Part shown: piece by piece, positions 52,557-61,376 of the stretch
How the letters are laid out: the number at the start of each line of letters is the position of its first letter
Numbering within the stretch: the stretch's first letter is position 1
Assembly (NCBI GenBank): GCA_045629945.1
Contig: JAZQSE010000030.1
Span: 1-64,000, forward strand
DNA length: 64,000 bases
Reading direction: 5' to 3'
Source: UBA1765 sp045629945
GTDB taxonomy: Bacteria > Fibrobacterota > Fibrobacteria > Fibrobacterales > Fibrobacteraceae
Position numbers and translations under genes: made by a program
The notes under the pieces: generated by a model
What the model saw: only the letters and a program-made list of their open reading frames with translations
Told to the model about the DNA's origin: nothing
Databases searched by the model: none

Positions 52557-54473
52557 ATGTCAGAAAATAGTTTTCTTCATTCTTTCAAGAATTGGATGAA
52601 GGATGTTTCCACTCAATGTACGCCAGAATCATTTCGTTGCCTCAAAAAAGGCTATTCAAAAGAGAATTTTGTAAATGATTTAATGTCAGGGTTGATTGTT
52701 GGTATTTTGGCGTTGCCTTTAGCGATTGCGTTTGCTATTGCGTCGGGTGTCGGGCCGGAAAAAGGGCTTTATACAGCTATTGTCGCTGGTTTTTTGATTG
52801 CCGTTTTTGGTGGTTCCAGGTTCCAGATAGGCGGACCTACAGGTGCATTTATTGTTATTGTATATGGTATAGTAGCCGAATATGGTTATGATGGTTTAGC
52901 GACAGCCACGCTTATGGCAGGTATTATGCTCATTATTTTTGGCTTAGCTAAATTCGGAGCAATCATTAAGTTTATTCCATTCCCGGTTACAGTTGGTTTT
53001 ACTGCAGGTATTGCCATTATTATTGCATTAGGGCAAGTTCCGAATTTCTTTGGATTTACTTTTCCTGAAGGCATTAAAGAACCTGCTGATGCAATAGGAA
53101 AAATCAAACTTTATTTCCAATCATTTGATACCATAAATTTTTACTCTGTTTTGATTGGTATTTTAGCTTTGGTAATTTGCATATTTTGGCCTAAAATAAC
53201 AAGTAAAGTTCCGGGTTCTTTGGTTGCTATTATTATTTCAACTGTTCTTGTAAAAGTTTTAGGCTGGGATGAATTGCATGGCGTAATGACCATTGGTTCA
53301 AAAAATGAAATTCCAACAGGTATTCCTATGCCGGCATTACCTAACATCAGTATTGATATGATGCAAAAGGTGTTTCAGCCAGCATTGACCATAGCCATTC
53401 TTGGTGCTATTGAATCTTTACTTTCTGCGGTTGTTGCCGATGGTATGACAGGTACTAAACACCGTTCTAATACAGAATTAATCGGACAAGGTATTGCAAA
53501 CGTATTCTCTCCGATTTTTGGAGGTATTCCAGCAACAGGAGCTATAGCACGTACAGCAACAAACATCCGCAATGGTGCGTTTAGTCCGATTTCTGGCGTT
53601 GTACATGCGGTAATTCTTCTTTTGATTATGCTTATCTTTGGAAAATATGCAGAAATGATACCAATGGCTGCTTTGGCTGCAGTTCTTTTCCAAGTAGCTT
53701 TTAATATGTGTGGTTACAGAAATTTCATCAAGCTTTTTAAATCGCCAAAAAGTGATGTTGCTGTTTTACTTGTGACATTTATTTTAACAGTTGTTATTGA
53801 TTTGACAGTTGCTATTGAAGTTGGCGTTTTATTAGCAGCGATTTTATTTATCCGTCGTATGGCAGAAGTTGCCGAAGTAGACCAAATTTCTGCTGAATTG
53901 CGTGAAGGCGACGAAGAAGTTTCTGACCCGAATAATATCGGAGCCCGCCAGGTACCGGAAGGCGTTTTGGTTTATGAAATTGTGGGTTCTATGTTCTTTG
54001 GCGCAATAGAAAAGTTTAAAACAGCTTTAGATATGATGAATAGTCACCCTAAAATTCTGATTCTTAGAATGCGACAGGTTCCTTCTATTGATGCGGCTGG
54101 CATTCAGATGATAGAAAACCTTTTATCTCGTTGTAGAGCTCAGAATACACAACTCTTGCTTTCTGGTGTACACGCTCAACCGATTGTAGCCCTTACTCGA
54201 GCAGGTGTTTTAAAAGATTTAGGTGAAGAAAACGCACTTGCAGGAATTGATGCTGCTTTGAACAGAGCTCGTGAATTGCTTGGTTTGCCTATCGTAGAAA
54301 GTGTGCGTGAAACGGTGCCGAGTGTTTCTTGGGAAAAGAATTTGCAACGCCCATGGTTACCGCAAAATGCTAACGTGAATGTTGCAGAAGAAACGCCGGA
54401 AGTTATTGTTGAAAAAGTTTCTGATCCTGAATTTGTGAAAGAATTTGAAGCTTCTCGACAGAAAGAATCTTAA
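52557..54473 (+). CDS. SulP family anion transporter with STAS domain
   Basis: 638 residues. Residues about 35-435 hold the SulP transmembrane core with 10-14 helices: LMSGLIVGILALPLAIAFAI, GLYTAIVAGFL, GGSRFQIGGPTGAFIVIVYG, and the later TGTKHRSNTELIGQG and GGIPATGAIARTATN. The C-terminal STAS domain (about 460-580) has VLVYEIVGSMFFGA and ILRMRQVPSIDAAGIQMIE. It carries sulfate, bicarbonate or a dicarboxylate; the substrate is undetermined. A non-conserved acidic tail follows. Monocistronic. Confidence 0.94.
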   Translation: MSENSFLHSFKNWMKDVSTQCTPESFRCLKKGYSKENFVNDLMSGLIVGILALPLAIAFAIASGVGPEKGLYTAIVAGFLIAVFGGSRFQIGGPTGAFIVIVYGIVAEYGYDGLATATLMAGIMLIIFGLAKFGAIIKFIPFPVTVGFTAGIAIIIALGQVPNFFGFTFPEGIKEPADAIGKIKLYFQSFDTINFYSVLIGILALVICIFWPKITSKVPGSLVAIIISTVLVKVLGWDELHGVMTIGSKNEIPTGIPMPALPNISIDMMQKVFQPALTIAILGAIESLLSAVVADGMTGTKHRSNTELIGQGIANVFSPIFGGIPATGAIARTATNIRNGAFSPISGVVHAVILLLIMLIFGKYAEMIPMAALAAVLFQVAFNMCGYRNFIKLFKSPKSDVAVLLVTFILTVVIDLTVAIEVGVLLAAILFIRRMAEVAEVDQISAELREGDEEVSDPNNIGARQVPEGVLVYEIVGSMFFGAIEKFKTALDMMNSHPKILILRMRQVPSIDAAGIQMIENLLSRCRAQNTQLLLSGVHAQPIVALTRAGVLKDLGEENALAGIDAALNRARELLGLPIVESVRETVPSVSWEKNLQRPWLPQNANVNVAEETPEVIVEKVSDPEFVKEFEASRQKES

Positions 54474-54491
54474 ACGATTTCTGTATTAATG

Positions 54492-54516
54492 AAAAGTCCG
54501 CCTTCGGCGGACTTTT
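54492..54516 (+). terminator. Intrinsic terminator after SulP gene
   Basis: AAAAGTCCGCC, loop TTC, GGCGGACTTTT: an 11-bp perfect stem ending in T. Confidence 0.92.
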
Positions 54517-54529
54517 CTTGTGGAAATAG

Positions 54530-54975
54530 CTTTTGTCGTTTCACTCCATCGCGAGTGACAAGGTTCGCGGACAAGTTCAGGATTGTTATCGCGAACGCAG
54601 TACGGGTTGTCATCGCGAACGCAGTGTGGCGATCTACTGGCAAGGAGATTGCTTCCACCACGCCACAAGTGAGGCTCGTGGCAGGCTCACATTTAGGCTT
54701 CGCAAAAACATCTTGTTGGGGTTCGCAATGACAAGGTTCTCAGGCAAGAACCGTGAGCAAGAAGCGCGGCAAGGTTCAGTATTGTCATGGCGAGGAGTCT
54801 TTTAAGACGACGCGCCCATCTTGGTTTTTGTCATTACGAGCGTAGCGAAGTAATCCAAAAACAAGTGTTGCTTGCAAAGAGATTGCCGCGCCGTGCTTTC
54901 TGCACGGCTCGCAATGACAAGAATCGCGTGCAAGTGTACAAACAACTTGTCATCGCGAACGCAGTGTCGCAATAG
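54530..54975. repeat. Dispersed hairpin repeat cluster 3
   Basis: Several modules of the family: ATCGC/GCGAT at 54612-54616 and 54629-54633; an ATGGC-type module from 54787 to 54819 whose partner is altered to GCCCAT; ATTAC/GTAAT at 54833-54837 and 54850-54854. The longer insert with CCACGCCACAAGTGAGGC is also present near 54656. A truncated module ends close to the GT4 stop. No real gene; this fills the 508-bp gap. Confidence 0.87.
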
Positions 54976-54981
54976 CAAACA

Positions 54982-56427
54982 TTACTTTTTTAGATAGGCC
55001 TCTTTTTTCAATTTGCGGAAATATTCAAATTGGGCCTTGGTCGAACTTTCCATTGTATATTTTAAACTGCGCTCGTGAGCCATTTTGCGCATAGTTTCGT
55101 AAGCAGAAGAATCTTCTAAAAAGAGTGCTCTGCATTTTTCCAAAGCATTAAACCAAGCTAATTCATCAATAGGCAAAATAAAACCAGCTTGTTCATCCAT
55201 CACAATATCATGTGGGCCACCATAGTCACTAACAATAGCCGGAGTTCCAGTAGACATAGCTTCAACTACAACATTTCCAAATGTGTCTGTCGTACTTGGG
55301 AAAAGGAAAAAATCAGAATCGGCATAAAGTCCGGCAAGGGTTTCGCCACCTTGTTCACCAGCAAAATGGACGCTGGGGTTTTCTTTATGAAATTTCTGAA
55401 TTTCTTCAAGATACCAACCGAAACCGACATACATAAGTTCTACATCATCATATTTTTCAGAAAACTTTTTCCAAACACGGTTTAAAAATTCCAAGTTTTT
55501 TTCTTTAGAAATGCGACCAATAAAAGAAAAGCGGACTTTACGATTTTTAGGTTCTGCATTTTCTGAACCATTGAATTTTTCCCATGTTCCTTTGCCGCGG
55601 AGTTCTGGAGAAAATTTTTCAAGTGGTAAACCACGAGGTAAAATTTGCACTTGATTTTCAGGGACTTTTAATTGTGAAGTCAATATTTTGGCATAGTCAT
55701 TACAAGGGCTAATAACAGGGCGTGCCATTCTGTAAAAAACTTGCATAAGCCAAAGAACATAGCGGTGCATCCATTTTGCTTTAACAAGCGTTTGCGTGTA
55801 TGTCGGGACATCTGTTCTGTAATGGCTGAAAACTTTTATACCAGCCACTTTTGCACAAAGGCAGACAAGCCATGCGCCAGGGCTAGGCGTTTCAAATTCA
55901 ATCAAATCAACAGGGTAGCGCCTAAGTAACCTTAAAACAGGTCCAATGCGAGGAATGGCAAGTTCACTATTGGCATACCCAAGTTGTTCCATGCTAAACA
56001 TACGAGGGAGCAGTAAACAATAACCATTTTCAACCACACCGCAAGGGCGTGTATTAAAAGCATTCCCGGCAAGAAACGCTTTCATACCATGAGCCCGCAT
56101 ATAAGGAATAACATTTCTTAAGTTATTTGCAATGCCATTGGTTTCATCAAGATTATCGGAATAAAATAAAATGCGAACATCATCAATAGGGTGCTTTTTT
56201 CGTTCTTTTTTTAAGTAAAAACGCAATTTCAAAAGTCTTGGCAAATTAAACAAAAGAGAACCAAAAACGACAGGCGGAATCATGCAAGTCCGCAAATTGC
56301 CTGGTGGCTGGTGTTTAAAACTAGGCATTTGTTTAAAAGTACTAGTAACTTCACGGCCAAAAATTTCTGGTCGTGAATCTAATGCGTCGCTTGGTTTAAG
56401 CTTTGTTGAATTTGACGCAATCGGCAT
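54982..56427 (-). CDS. Glycosyltransferase family 4
   Basis: 481 residues, GT-B fold retaining glycosyltransferase. The N-terminal domain contains RILFYSDNLDETNGIANNLRNV (first part), and the C-terminal domain has VRFSFIGRISKEKNLEFL and the nucleotide-sugar motif STTDTFGNVVVEAMSTGTPAI (the EX7E-type segment). It resembles glycolipid mannosyl/sulfoquinovosyl-type GT4 enzymes. AGGAG 6 nt before the ATG fixes the start, so its first 32 bp overlap the end of hisA. The N-terminal 75 residues are unusual and charged. Probably lipid or surface glycan synthesis. Confidence 0.9.
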   Translation of the reverse strand: MPIASNSTKLKPSDALDSRPEIFGREVTSTFKQMPSFKHQPPGNLRTCMIPPVVFGSLLFNLPRLLKLRFYLKKERKKHPIDDVRILFYSDNLDETNGIANNLRNVIPYMRAHGMKAFLAGNAFNTRPCGVVENGYCLLLPRMFSMEQLGYANSELAIPRIGPVLRLLRRYPVDLIEFETPSPGAWLVCLCAKVAGIKVFSHYRTDVPTYTQTLVKAKWMHRYVLWLMQVFYRMARPVISPCNDYAKILTSQLKVPENQVQILPRGLPLEKFSPELRGKGTWEKFNGSENAEPKNRKVRFSFIGRISKEKNLEFLNRVWKKFSEKYDDVELMYVGFGWYLEEIQKFHKENPSVHFAGEQGGETLAGLYADSDFFLFPSTTDTFGNVVVEAMSTGTPAIVSDYGGPHDIVMDEQAGFILPIDELAWFNALEKCRALFLEDSSAYETMRKMAHERSLKYTMESSTKAQFEYFRKLKKEAYLKK

Positions 56428-57184
56428 ATTTCACTCCTTTTCCACCGAATAAATCTAAAGCAGATCCGATGGTGAGGTCGATAGATCCGTTAGAAATTTT
56501 TTTGCAATGTTCTAAATCTGCAAGAGAAGAGGCGCCGCCTGCATAAGTACAAGGAATCTTTGAATGCGAGGCAAGGAACATAATAAGTTCGTCATCCATA
56601 CCTTGTTGTTTCCCTTCGACATCTGCAGCATGAATTAAAAACTCATCGCAATATTCTGAAAGGTGGTTAAGCGTTTCTTCTGAAATTTCAATATCAATAA
56701 GAGTTTGCCAACGGTTAATGGCTATTTTCCAACGAGGTGTTGTATTTAAAGACAAATCCGAAGGCATAAAGCGTTTACAACTTAAATCTAAAACTAAATG
56801 TTCTTTACCAACAGTCTTTGCTAAAAGTTCTAAACGATTAAAGTCGAGGTTCCCATCAGGAAAAATCCAACTTGTGACAATGACATGAGAGGCTCCTGCT
56901 TCTAAATACTCTAAAGCATTATAGGCAGTAATGCCGCCGCCAATTTGGAGCCCATTAGGGTAAGCCAAAAGAGCTTCTTTGGCAACCTTTTCGTTTCCTT
57001 TCCCGAGCATAATCACATGGCCACCACGCAAGCCATCTTTTTTATACAATTCTGCAAACCAAGCTGGCGAACGATCGGTTTCAAAATTGGTTTTAAGCCC
57101 TTCACCATTATCAGAAAGAGAACTACCGACAATTTGTTTTACACGGCCATCATGTAAATCTATGCAAGGTCTAAATAAAGTCAT
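56396..57184 (-). CDS. hisA: Phosphoribosyl-formimino-AICAR ribotide isomerase, eukaryotic type
   Basis: A 262-residue TIM-barrel histidine-biosynthesis enzyme. The start at 57184 overlaps the upstream stop (ATGA). Features: RPCIDLHDGRVKQIVG (residues 4-19), YKKDGLRGGHVIMLG, QIGGGITAYNALEYL, HVIVTSWIFP, LVLDLSCK, NRWQTLIDIEI, EFLIHAADVEGKQQG and YAGGASSLADLE, ending in GSALDLFGG. These segments match the yeast HIS6 / eukaryotic HisA branch far better than standard bacterial HisA. No other his genes are adjacent. It sits in a minus-strand run with the lipocalin-like gene and GT4. Confidence 0.88.
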   Translation of the reverse strand: MTLFRPCIDLHDGRVKQIVGSSLSDNGEGLKTNFETDRSPAWFAELYKKDGLRGGHVIMLGKGNEKVAKEALLAYPNGLQIGGGITAYNALEYLEAGASHVIVTSWIFPDGNLDFNRLELLAKTVGKEHLVLDLSCKRFMPSDLSLNTTPRWKIAINRWQTLIDIEISEETLNHLSEYCDEFLIHAADVEGKQQGMDDELIMFLASHSKIPCTYAGGASSLADLEHCKKISNGSIDLTIGSALDLFGGKGVKYADCVKFNKA

Positions 57185-58206
57185 AATCCAGAGACACTCC
57201 AATCAATGATTTTATTTTCGGCATTTTTATTTTGACCGCGATAGAAAAAAGGTTCGCCACCCATTAAAACCTTAACCGCTTTTTTTGCAAGCCAACCATC
57301 AAAATTATTCAATAGTGAAAACTTCTGTTGAGGTTTATTAGCATTAATAGTAGTAACAGAAGAATCACTCCATAAAATTTCTAAAGCATTTTTAGGAAAT
57401 TTTTCTCCATCATAATCTTTTTTATCAACAGAAATTTTTAATGGCTTTAAAATTTCAACATTGTCATTTTTATAAGAAACAGCATAACCAAACAATTTTC
57501 CATTTTCAGCAATGCCAATTTTTCCACTAAATGGTTTAGACGAATTGCGCGTAGCAAAAGAAATCACTCTTTTAGCAATATCAGTCGCTTGAGCCGTTTG
57601 GAAAGAATGCTCCATCATTGCATAACCTTTAACTTCAAGAGTATCAGAATTATAGGCGATTTTTCCAGAAACTCTTCCGTATGGAATGTGAATAAATTGG
57701 GTGAATTTATCATTTCCTAAAGATTCAGAATTATTAGTTGGTACAATCCCTTTTTTTGCGGATTCAAAAGTTAAATCTAGCAAGAAATCACCGTTTTTAG
57801 AAGTAGAAAAGAAAACTCTATGACCTTTGCCTGGCAAGTTTTCTAGAATGTATTCTTCTTTAATTGTAATGCGATTTTTTTCTTTTTGAGTAACAAGGCG
57901 TTCTTTTGGGTATTGTCTCCCGACAGAATAGGATTTCCCTTTAAAATTCCAGAATGCAAGGTCGCAGCCAATTTTTCTGCCAGAAGCCGGAATATGCAAA
58001 GAAGCAATATTCATAAAAGCTTTAGTACCATTATCAAAAACAAATTGATACGACCAAGTTTCATTAAACTTTTCGGTAGTTGGGTTATGAGGAAAAAAAT
58101 CTGTGTTTGCAATACTTTTTCCAGGTTTGGCAAAAACCTGTACCATACTAAACATTAGCACGGCAAGAACCGATAAAATTTTTGTTTGGAAAAAGATTTT
58201 ATTCAT
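57181..58206 (-). CDS. Exported lipocalin-like protein (CrtC/AttH/Svf1-like, tentative)
   Basis: 341 residues starting at 58206 (MNKIFFQTKILSVLAVLMFS, signal ending near QVFA). The mature protein has beta-barrel-like features: ETWSYQFVFDNGTKAFMNIAS, GCDLAFWNFKGK, EVKGYAMMEHSFQTA and GKLFGYAVSYKND, suggestive of two tandem lipocalin halves as in the CrtC/AttH superfamily. TATTTT with 6 nt before the ATG implies a leaderless start, though it lies only 42 nt after arsC. Its stop overlaps hisA. Function unknown; could bind a lipid. Confidence 0.55.
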   Translation of the reverse strand: MNKIFFQTKILSVLAVLMFSMVQVFAKPGKSIANTDFFPHNPTTEKFNETWSYQFVFDNGTKAFMNIASLHIPASGRKIGCDLAFWNFKGKSYSVGRQYPKERLVTQKEKNRITIKEEYILENLPGKGHRVFFSTSKNGDFLLDLTFESAKKGIVPTNNSESLGNDKFTQFIHIPYGRVSGKIAYNSDTLEVKGYAMMEHSFQTAQATDIAKRVISFATRNSSKPFSGKIGIAENGKLFGYAVSYKNDNVEILKPLKISVDKKDYDGEKFPKNALEILWSDSSVTTINANKPQQKFSLLNNFDGWLAKKAVKVLMGGEPFFYRGQNKNAENKIIDWSVSGL

Positions 58207-58212
58207 ACAAGA

Positions 58213-58218
58213 AAAATA
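58213..58218 (-). promoter_or_regulatory. -10 box giving a leaderless start
   Basis: Minus strand TATTTT, then TCTTGT (6 nt), then the ATG at 58206. Confidence 0.4.
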
Positions 58219-58247
58219 GAAAAAAATCATTTTCCAAAAAATAGAAA

Positions 58248-58628
58248 TCACATAAGAAGTTTGATTTTTTGTTCTATTTTCTGAATGATTTCACAAAAGA
58301 ATTTATCTGATTTTCCGGTAGGGTCTTCTAGGCCCCAATTTTCATCAAATTCTTTCCCTACATAAGGACATCGGACTTCACACCCCATAGAAATGATAAT
58401 ATCGGGTTCAGGAATTTTATCCATAGTTTTACTGTATTGGGACTCTTCCATATCTATGCCATAGATAGCTTTTACAAGTCTTACAGCATCTTGGTTAATT
58501 CTATCTTTAGTTTCTGAACCCGCCGAATAAACGTCAAATTTATCTTTTAAGAAAAGCTTCCCAAGAGCTTCAGCAATCTGGCTCCGGCAAGAATTGTGAA
58601 CACAAACAAAAGCAATTTTTTTCTTCAT
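58248..58628 (-). CDS. arsC: Arsenate reductase, LMW-PTP/thioredoxin-linked family
   Basis: 126 residues. The P-loop CVHNSCRS (residues 9-16) and the redox Cys pair in MGCEVRCPYVG (about 80-90) match ArsC of the B. subtilis type, which reduces arsenate to arsenite using three cysteines. The WGLEDPTGKS segment holds the general-acid Asp. It starts 2 nt after the GH44 stop, so it is cotranscribed with it. No arsR or arsB is nearby, so a phosphatase role is not excluded. Confidence 0.85.
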   Translation of the reverse strand: MKKKIAFVCVHNSCRSQIAEALGKLFLKDKFDVYSAGSETKDRINQDAVRLVKAIYGIDMEESQYSKTMDKIPEPDIIISMGCEVRCPYVGKEFDENWGLEDPTGKSDKFFCEIIQKIEQKIKLLM

Positions 58629-58630
58629 AT

Positions 58631-60565
58631 TTATTTAGCAAAAACTTTATGATAGTTTAACGAATTTTTTGTTTTAAAACGAATGATATAATAGCTTTTT
58701 TGTAAATCATTAATGTCTATAATTTCTGTTTTATTCAAAGACTTCATTTTGCTGTAAATCTTTTGCCCTAAACAATTAAAAATTTCAAAGCTTAAAGATT
58801 CCTGAGTCGGATTCTGAATCACCAGATTCCCATTTTCAATGGAAACAAAGGGGCTATTATTTTTAAGTTCATTTATTTTGGTGGTGCTTTTCTGAGAAAG
58901 GAGAATCGCTGTAATTGATTTTGCAGGAAGTTCTAAACTCAACTTATTATCAGTTAAAGTCGCGCTCCCTTTTTTCAGAGCATTATCTGCTTTAGAAACA
59001 AAAGTCTCTTTAGTAAGGCCTGAAAGTAAAAGAGTGGGGTAATCTTGCGAAACAAAATCAACATTATCAAAATTCAAATTCACTTTTTGCGCATCATTTT
59101 CAGAACGGTTCACCAAAATAACAGTTAAAGAATCAGAATTCTTGTTAATAGTAGTATAAGCAGAAACCAAAGAATCATTAGAAGAAACATCATTAACGCT
59201 GAATTCTTTAGAATAATTACTAAACAAATGAATCACTTCGTACATACCTTCTCTCCACGTCCATGGCGTAAAAATTTCAACCTCATTTTCCATAAACGTT
59301 CCCATATAAGAAGCATAAACAATAGCACGAGTCATCACATCCATTTTTTCAATAAAATCAGTTTCAGTAAACGCTAAAGTAACTCCATGGTCTTTTCCGA
59401 AATATTTTTCAAGCCAATCGTTGATGCGTTTAAAAATGTATTCTTTTGTAATAGAATTATCCCATTTTGCATTTTCGTTAGCTCTTTTAATACCATTAGC
59501 CCCAGGATAATTGTAAGTCGTATCAAAGAAAACTCTATGCCAGTTAATCCAATGTTCATAAGTTGTTTCTGTCGGATACCAATGAATATCTAAAACATCA
59601 AGAAGTTTCATGCCGGCCTTTTTTTCTTCTTCAGCCATACGTTTAATAAAATATTCAAGCCAACAATAACGAATCGTTCCATCTGTAGCCACATCTTCTT
59701 TTAGTTCGCCTGCGTCATTATAATAACGCAAATTACACCATTGCCATTCATTTGCAGCCACTGGCCCAGTAAGTTTAATATCAGGGAAAATCGCTTTTGC
59801 TTTTTTGGCGACAGCCACATAGTTTTGGATAATTCGTTCAGGCGTTTCCAAAGACCCATAAGTATAAGTCAAAGGCAGGTCACTATGTGTCGTAGGCCAA
59901 ATTTCAGGTTCATTATCCATACTCCAATATTGCAAACGACTCATATCGTATTTCAGATTGTTTTTCCAATACTCCACAATCCCCACAGTAGAATCAGCCG
60001 GCCATTCTTCCAGATAAAGTCTGTAATCGCCCTTCTTAATCAAGTTCCCGCTACCATCAACTTCGCCACCGCCAGCCAAATCCAGATTCTGCGGAGCATT
60101 TTGTCCGTATTGTTGCTTATAATCCCAATCTGCAAAATTATAATCCAAAGATTTAGCCACATACCCAGTTAATTGAAACCCATACATAGCACTAGTATTA
60201 GGCATATAATCAAGAATCTTTTTTGCAGACAAATCCCAATTATGATAATAAACGTTATTATAATAATCCGGGTGACTTGACATATTCTTTCGCCAATTAT
60301 GTTTAGTCGAATTATTCCCTTGATTCATGCGCAAAAACCGAATCCCGGCCTCGCGATAACGTTCCATATTCACAAGTTCTTCAGCAGAAACAGAATCATT
60401 ATTATCCAAAAGTTCGCCACCATAGCCCGCGTACACATTCCTGCCATAAATAAAAGGCGAAACCGGTTTATGCAAAGAATTAGCATCTATAGAAATATCA
60501 ACATCTGCAAATGACAAACCAGCCAAAAGCAAAATTGCAGAAAGCGAAAAATCAAACGATTTCAT
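58631..60565 (-). CDS. Secreted GH44 endoglucanase/xyloglucanase with sorting tail
   Basis: 644 residues; signal MKSFDFSLSAILLLAGLSFA. GH44 TIM barrel about 20-480: VSPFIYGRNVYAGYG, the acid/base Glu in YWSMDNEPEIWPTTHSD (about 217), the nucleophile Glu in LAFTETDFIEK (about 400). A C-terminal beta-sandwich (about 470-560) carries the family's second domain. The final 75 residues (FEIFNCLGQKIYS to YYIIRFKTKN) are a sorting domain. A TATATTTTG box lies 34 nt upstream. It hydrolyses beta-1,4-glucan or xyloglucan outside the cell. It heads a minus-strand run reaching GT4. Confidence 0.94.
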   Translation of the reverse strand: MKSFDFSLSAILLLAGLSFADVDISIDANSLHKPVSPFIYGRNVYAGYGGELLDNNDSVSAEELVNMERYREAGIRFLRMNQGNNSTKHNWRKNMSSHPDYYNNVYYHNWDLSAKKILDYMPNTSAMYGFQLTGYVAKSLDYNFADWDYKQQYGQNAPQNLDLAGGGEVDGSGNLIKKGDYRLYLEEWPADSTVGIVEYWKNNLKYDMSRLQYWSMDNEPEIWPTTHSDLPLTYTYGSLETPERIIQNYVAVAKKAKAIFPDIKLTGPVAANEWQWCNLRYYNDAGELKEDVATDGTIRYCWLEYFIKRMAEEEKKAGMKLLDVLDIHWYPTETTYEHWINWHRVFFDTTYNYPGANGIKRANENAKWDNSITKEYIFKRINDWLEKYFGKDHGVTLAFTETDFIEKMDVMTRAIVYASYMGTFMENEVEIFTPWTWREGMYEVIHLFSNYSKEFSVNDVSSNDSLVSAYTTINKNSDSLTVILVNRSENDAQKVNLNFDNVDFVSQDYPTLLLSGLTKETFVSKADNALKKGSATLTDNKLSLELPAKSITAILLSQKSTTKINELKNNSPFVSIENGNLVIQNPTQESLSFEIFNCLGQKIYSKMKSLNKTEIIDINDLQKSYYIIRFKTKNSLNYHKVFAK

Positions 60566-60596
60566 AAAACACCCTATTTTAAAACCCTACAAACAC

Positions 60597-60604
60597 AAAA
60601 TATA
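60597..60604 (-). promoter_or_regulatory. -10 box of GH44 gene
   Basis: Minus strand GTGTATATTTTGTG, with core TATATTTT, about 32 nt before the ATG. Confidence 0.5.
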
Positions 60605-60699
60605 CACTTAAAAAAATGCAAAAAAACTTACAAAAAGATGTCTCATAAGGAAAGGTGATTTTTGCTTTGCAAAAATCGTCGACAAAGCTTTTTATTGCA

Positions 60700-61010
60700 A
60701 AGAAACACTTGCCCACGAATCTTGCTCACAGCTTCTTGCGAATGGTTCTTGCTCGCGAACCTTGTCATTGCGCCTGAACTTGCTCGCGAACCTTGTCATT
60801 GCGATGGAACGTAGTGACAGAAGCAATCTCCTCACAAGTAACACTTGTTTTTGGATTACTTCGCTACGCTCGTAATGACAAAAGCCTAGATCGCCACACT
60901 GCGTTCGCGATGACAACTTGCTAACAGATGGCCGCGAGGTGCAAGGCCTCTCGCGATGACAATCCTGAACTTGTCATTGCGATGGAGTGAAACGACAGAA
61001 CCAATCCCCA
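60700..61010. repeat. Dispersed hairpin repeat cluster 4 (inverted orientation)
   Basis: The family read on the minus strand. Stems: ATTAC/GTAAT at 60855-60859 and 60872-60876; ATCGC/GCGAT at 60890-60894 and 60907-60911, both with 12-nt loops. Beyond lies a module with GGCCGCGAGG and CCTCTCGCGATGAC that contains an inner CGCGAG/CTCGCG stem. Degenerate GCAAG/CTTGC units extend the left side. Orientation is opposite to clusters 1-3. Confidence 0.87.
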
Positions 61011-61327
61011 TGCAATTGCCTGTCACAAGTTCTGTAAACATTCTTTTGCAAAACATTCTGATAACAATTCCTTTGCTTAAGCGTTTATACAAGTAGAAAC
61101 CTTGCTTTGTCTTTAAAGCAAAGTTCCGCTTTTTTTATATGAAACTTTAACCTTAAACAAAAAAACGCTTATGACGAAAAAACAAAAAAGACATCATGAT
61201 AATTTTTTCAGAACCGTTTTCTCTGAACCGAAAAACGCTGCAAGTTTACTTACACTAGCAAGTAAAAGTAAATTATTCTCACAAGCCAAACTTATCTCAC
61301 AAAAAAACACTCATAAACAAGTTCCTT
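61011..61327. other. AT-rich gap, no gene seen
   Basis: No reading frame with protein-like features. It contains scattered A-runs and a possible TIR-like CAAGTTCCTTGTCATTGCG end at the right edge, which belongs to the repeat before the GIY-YIG gene. A promoter for the GIY-YIG gene is expected here but I could not fix it. Confidence 0.3.
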
Positions 61328-61330
61328 GTC

Positions 61331-61358
61331 ATTGCGAAGCTTGAAAAGCTGAAGCAAT
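61331..61358. repeat. Single hairpin module 18 nt before the GIY-YIG gene
   Basis: ATTGC (61331-61335) pairs with GCAAT (61354-61358) and an inner AGCTT/AAGCT stem (61338-61342, 61346-61350) surrounds a GAA loop. It is the simplest module of the family and begins with GTC as the others do. Confidence 0.82.
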
Positions 61359-61376
61359 CTAAAAAAATAAACAACT

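Noticed and set aside
54533..54975. Several frames of 60-90 codons in both strands
   Set aside because: All come from repeat cluster 3 and read the same repeated peptide in different frames.
60692..61092. Two minus-strand frames of 68-74 codons
   Set aside because: Translation of repeat cluster 4; no ribosome site and no family.
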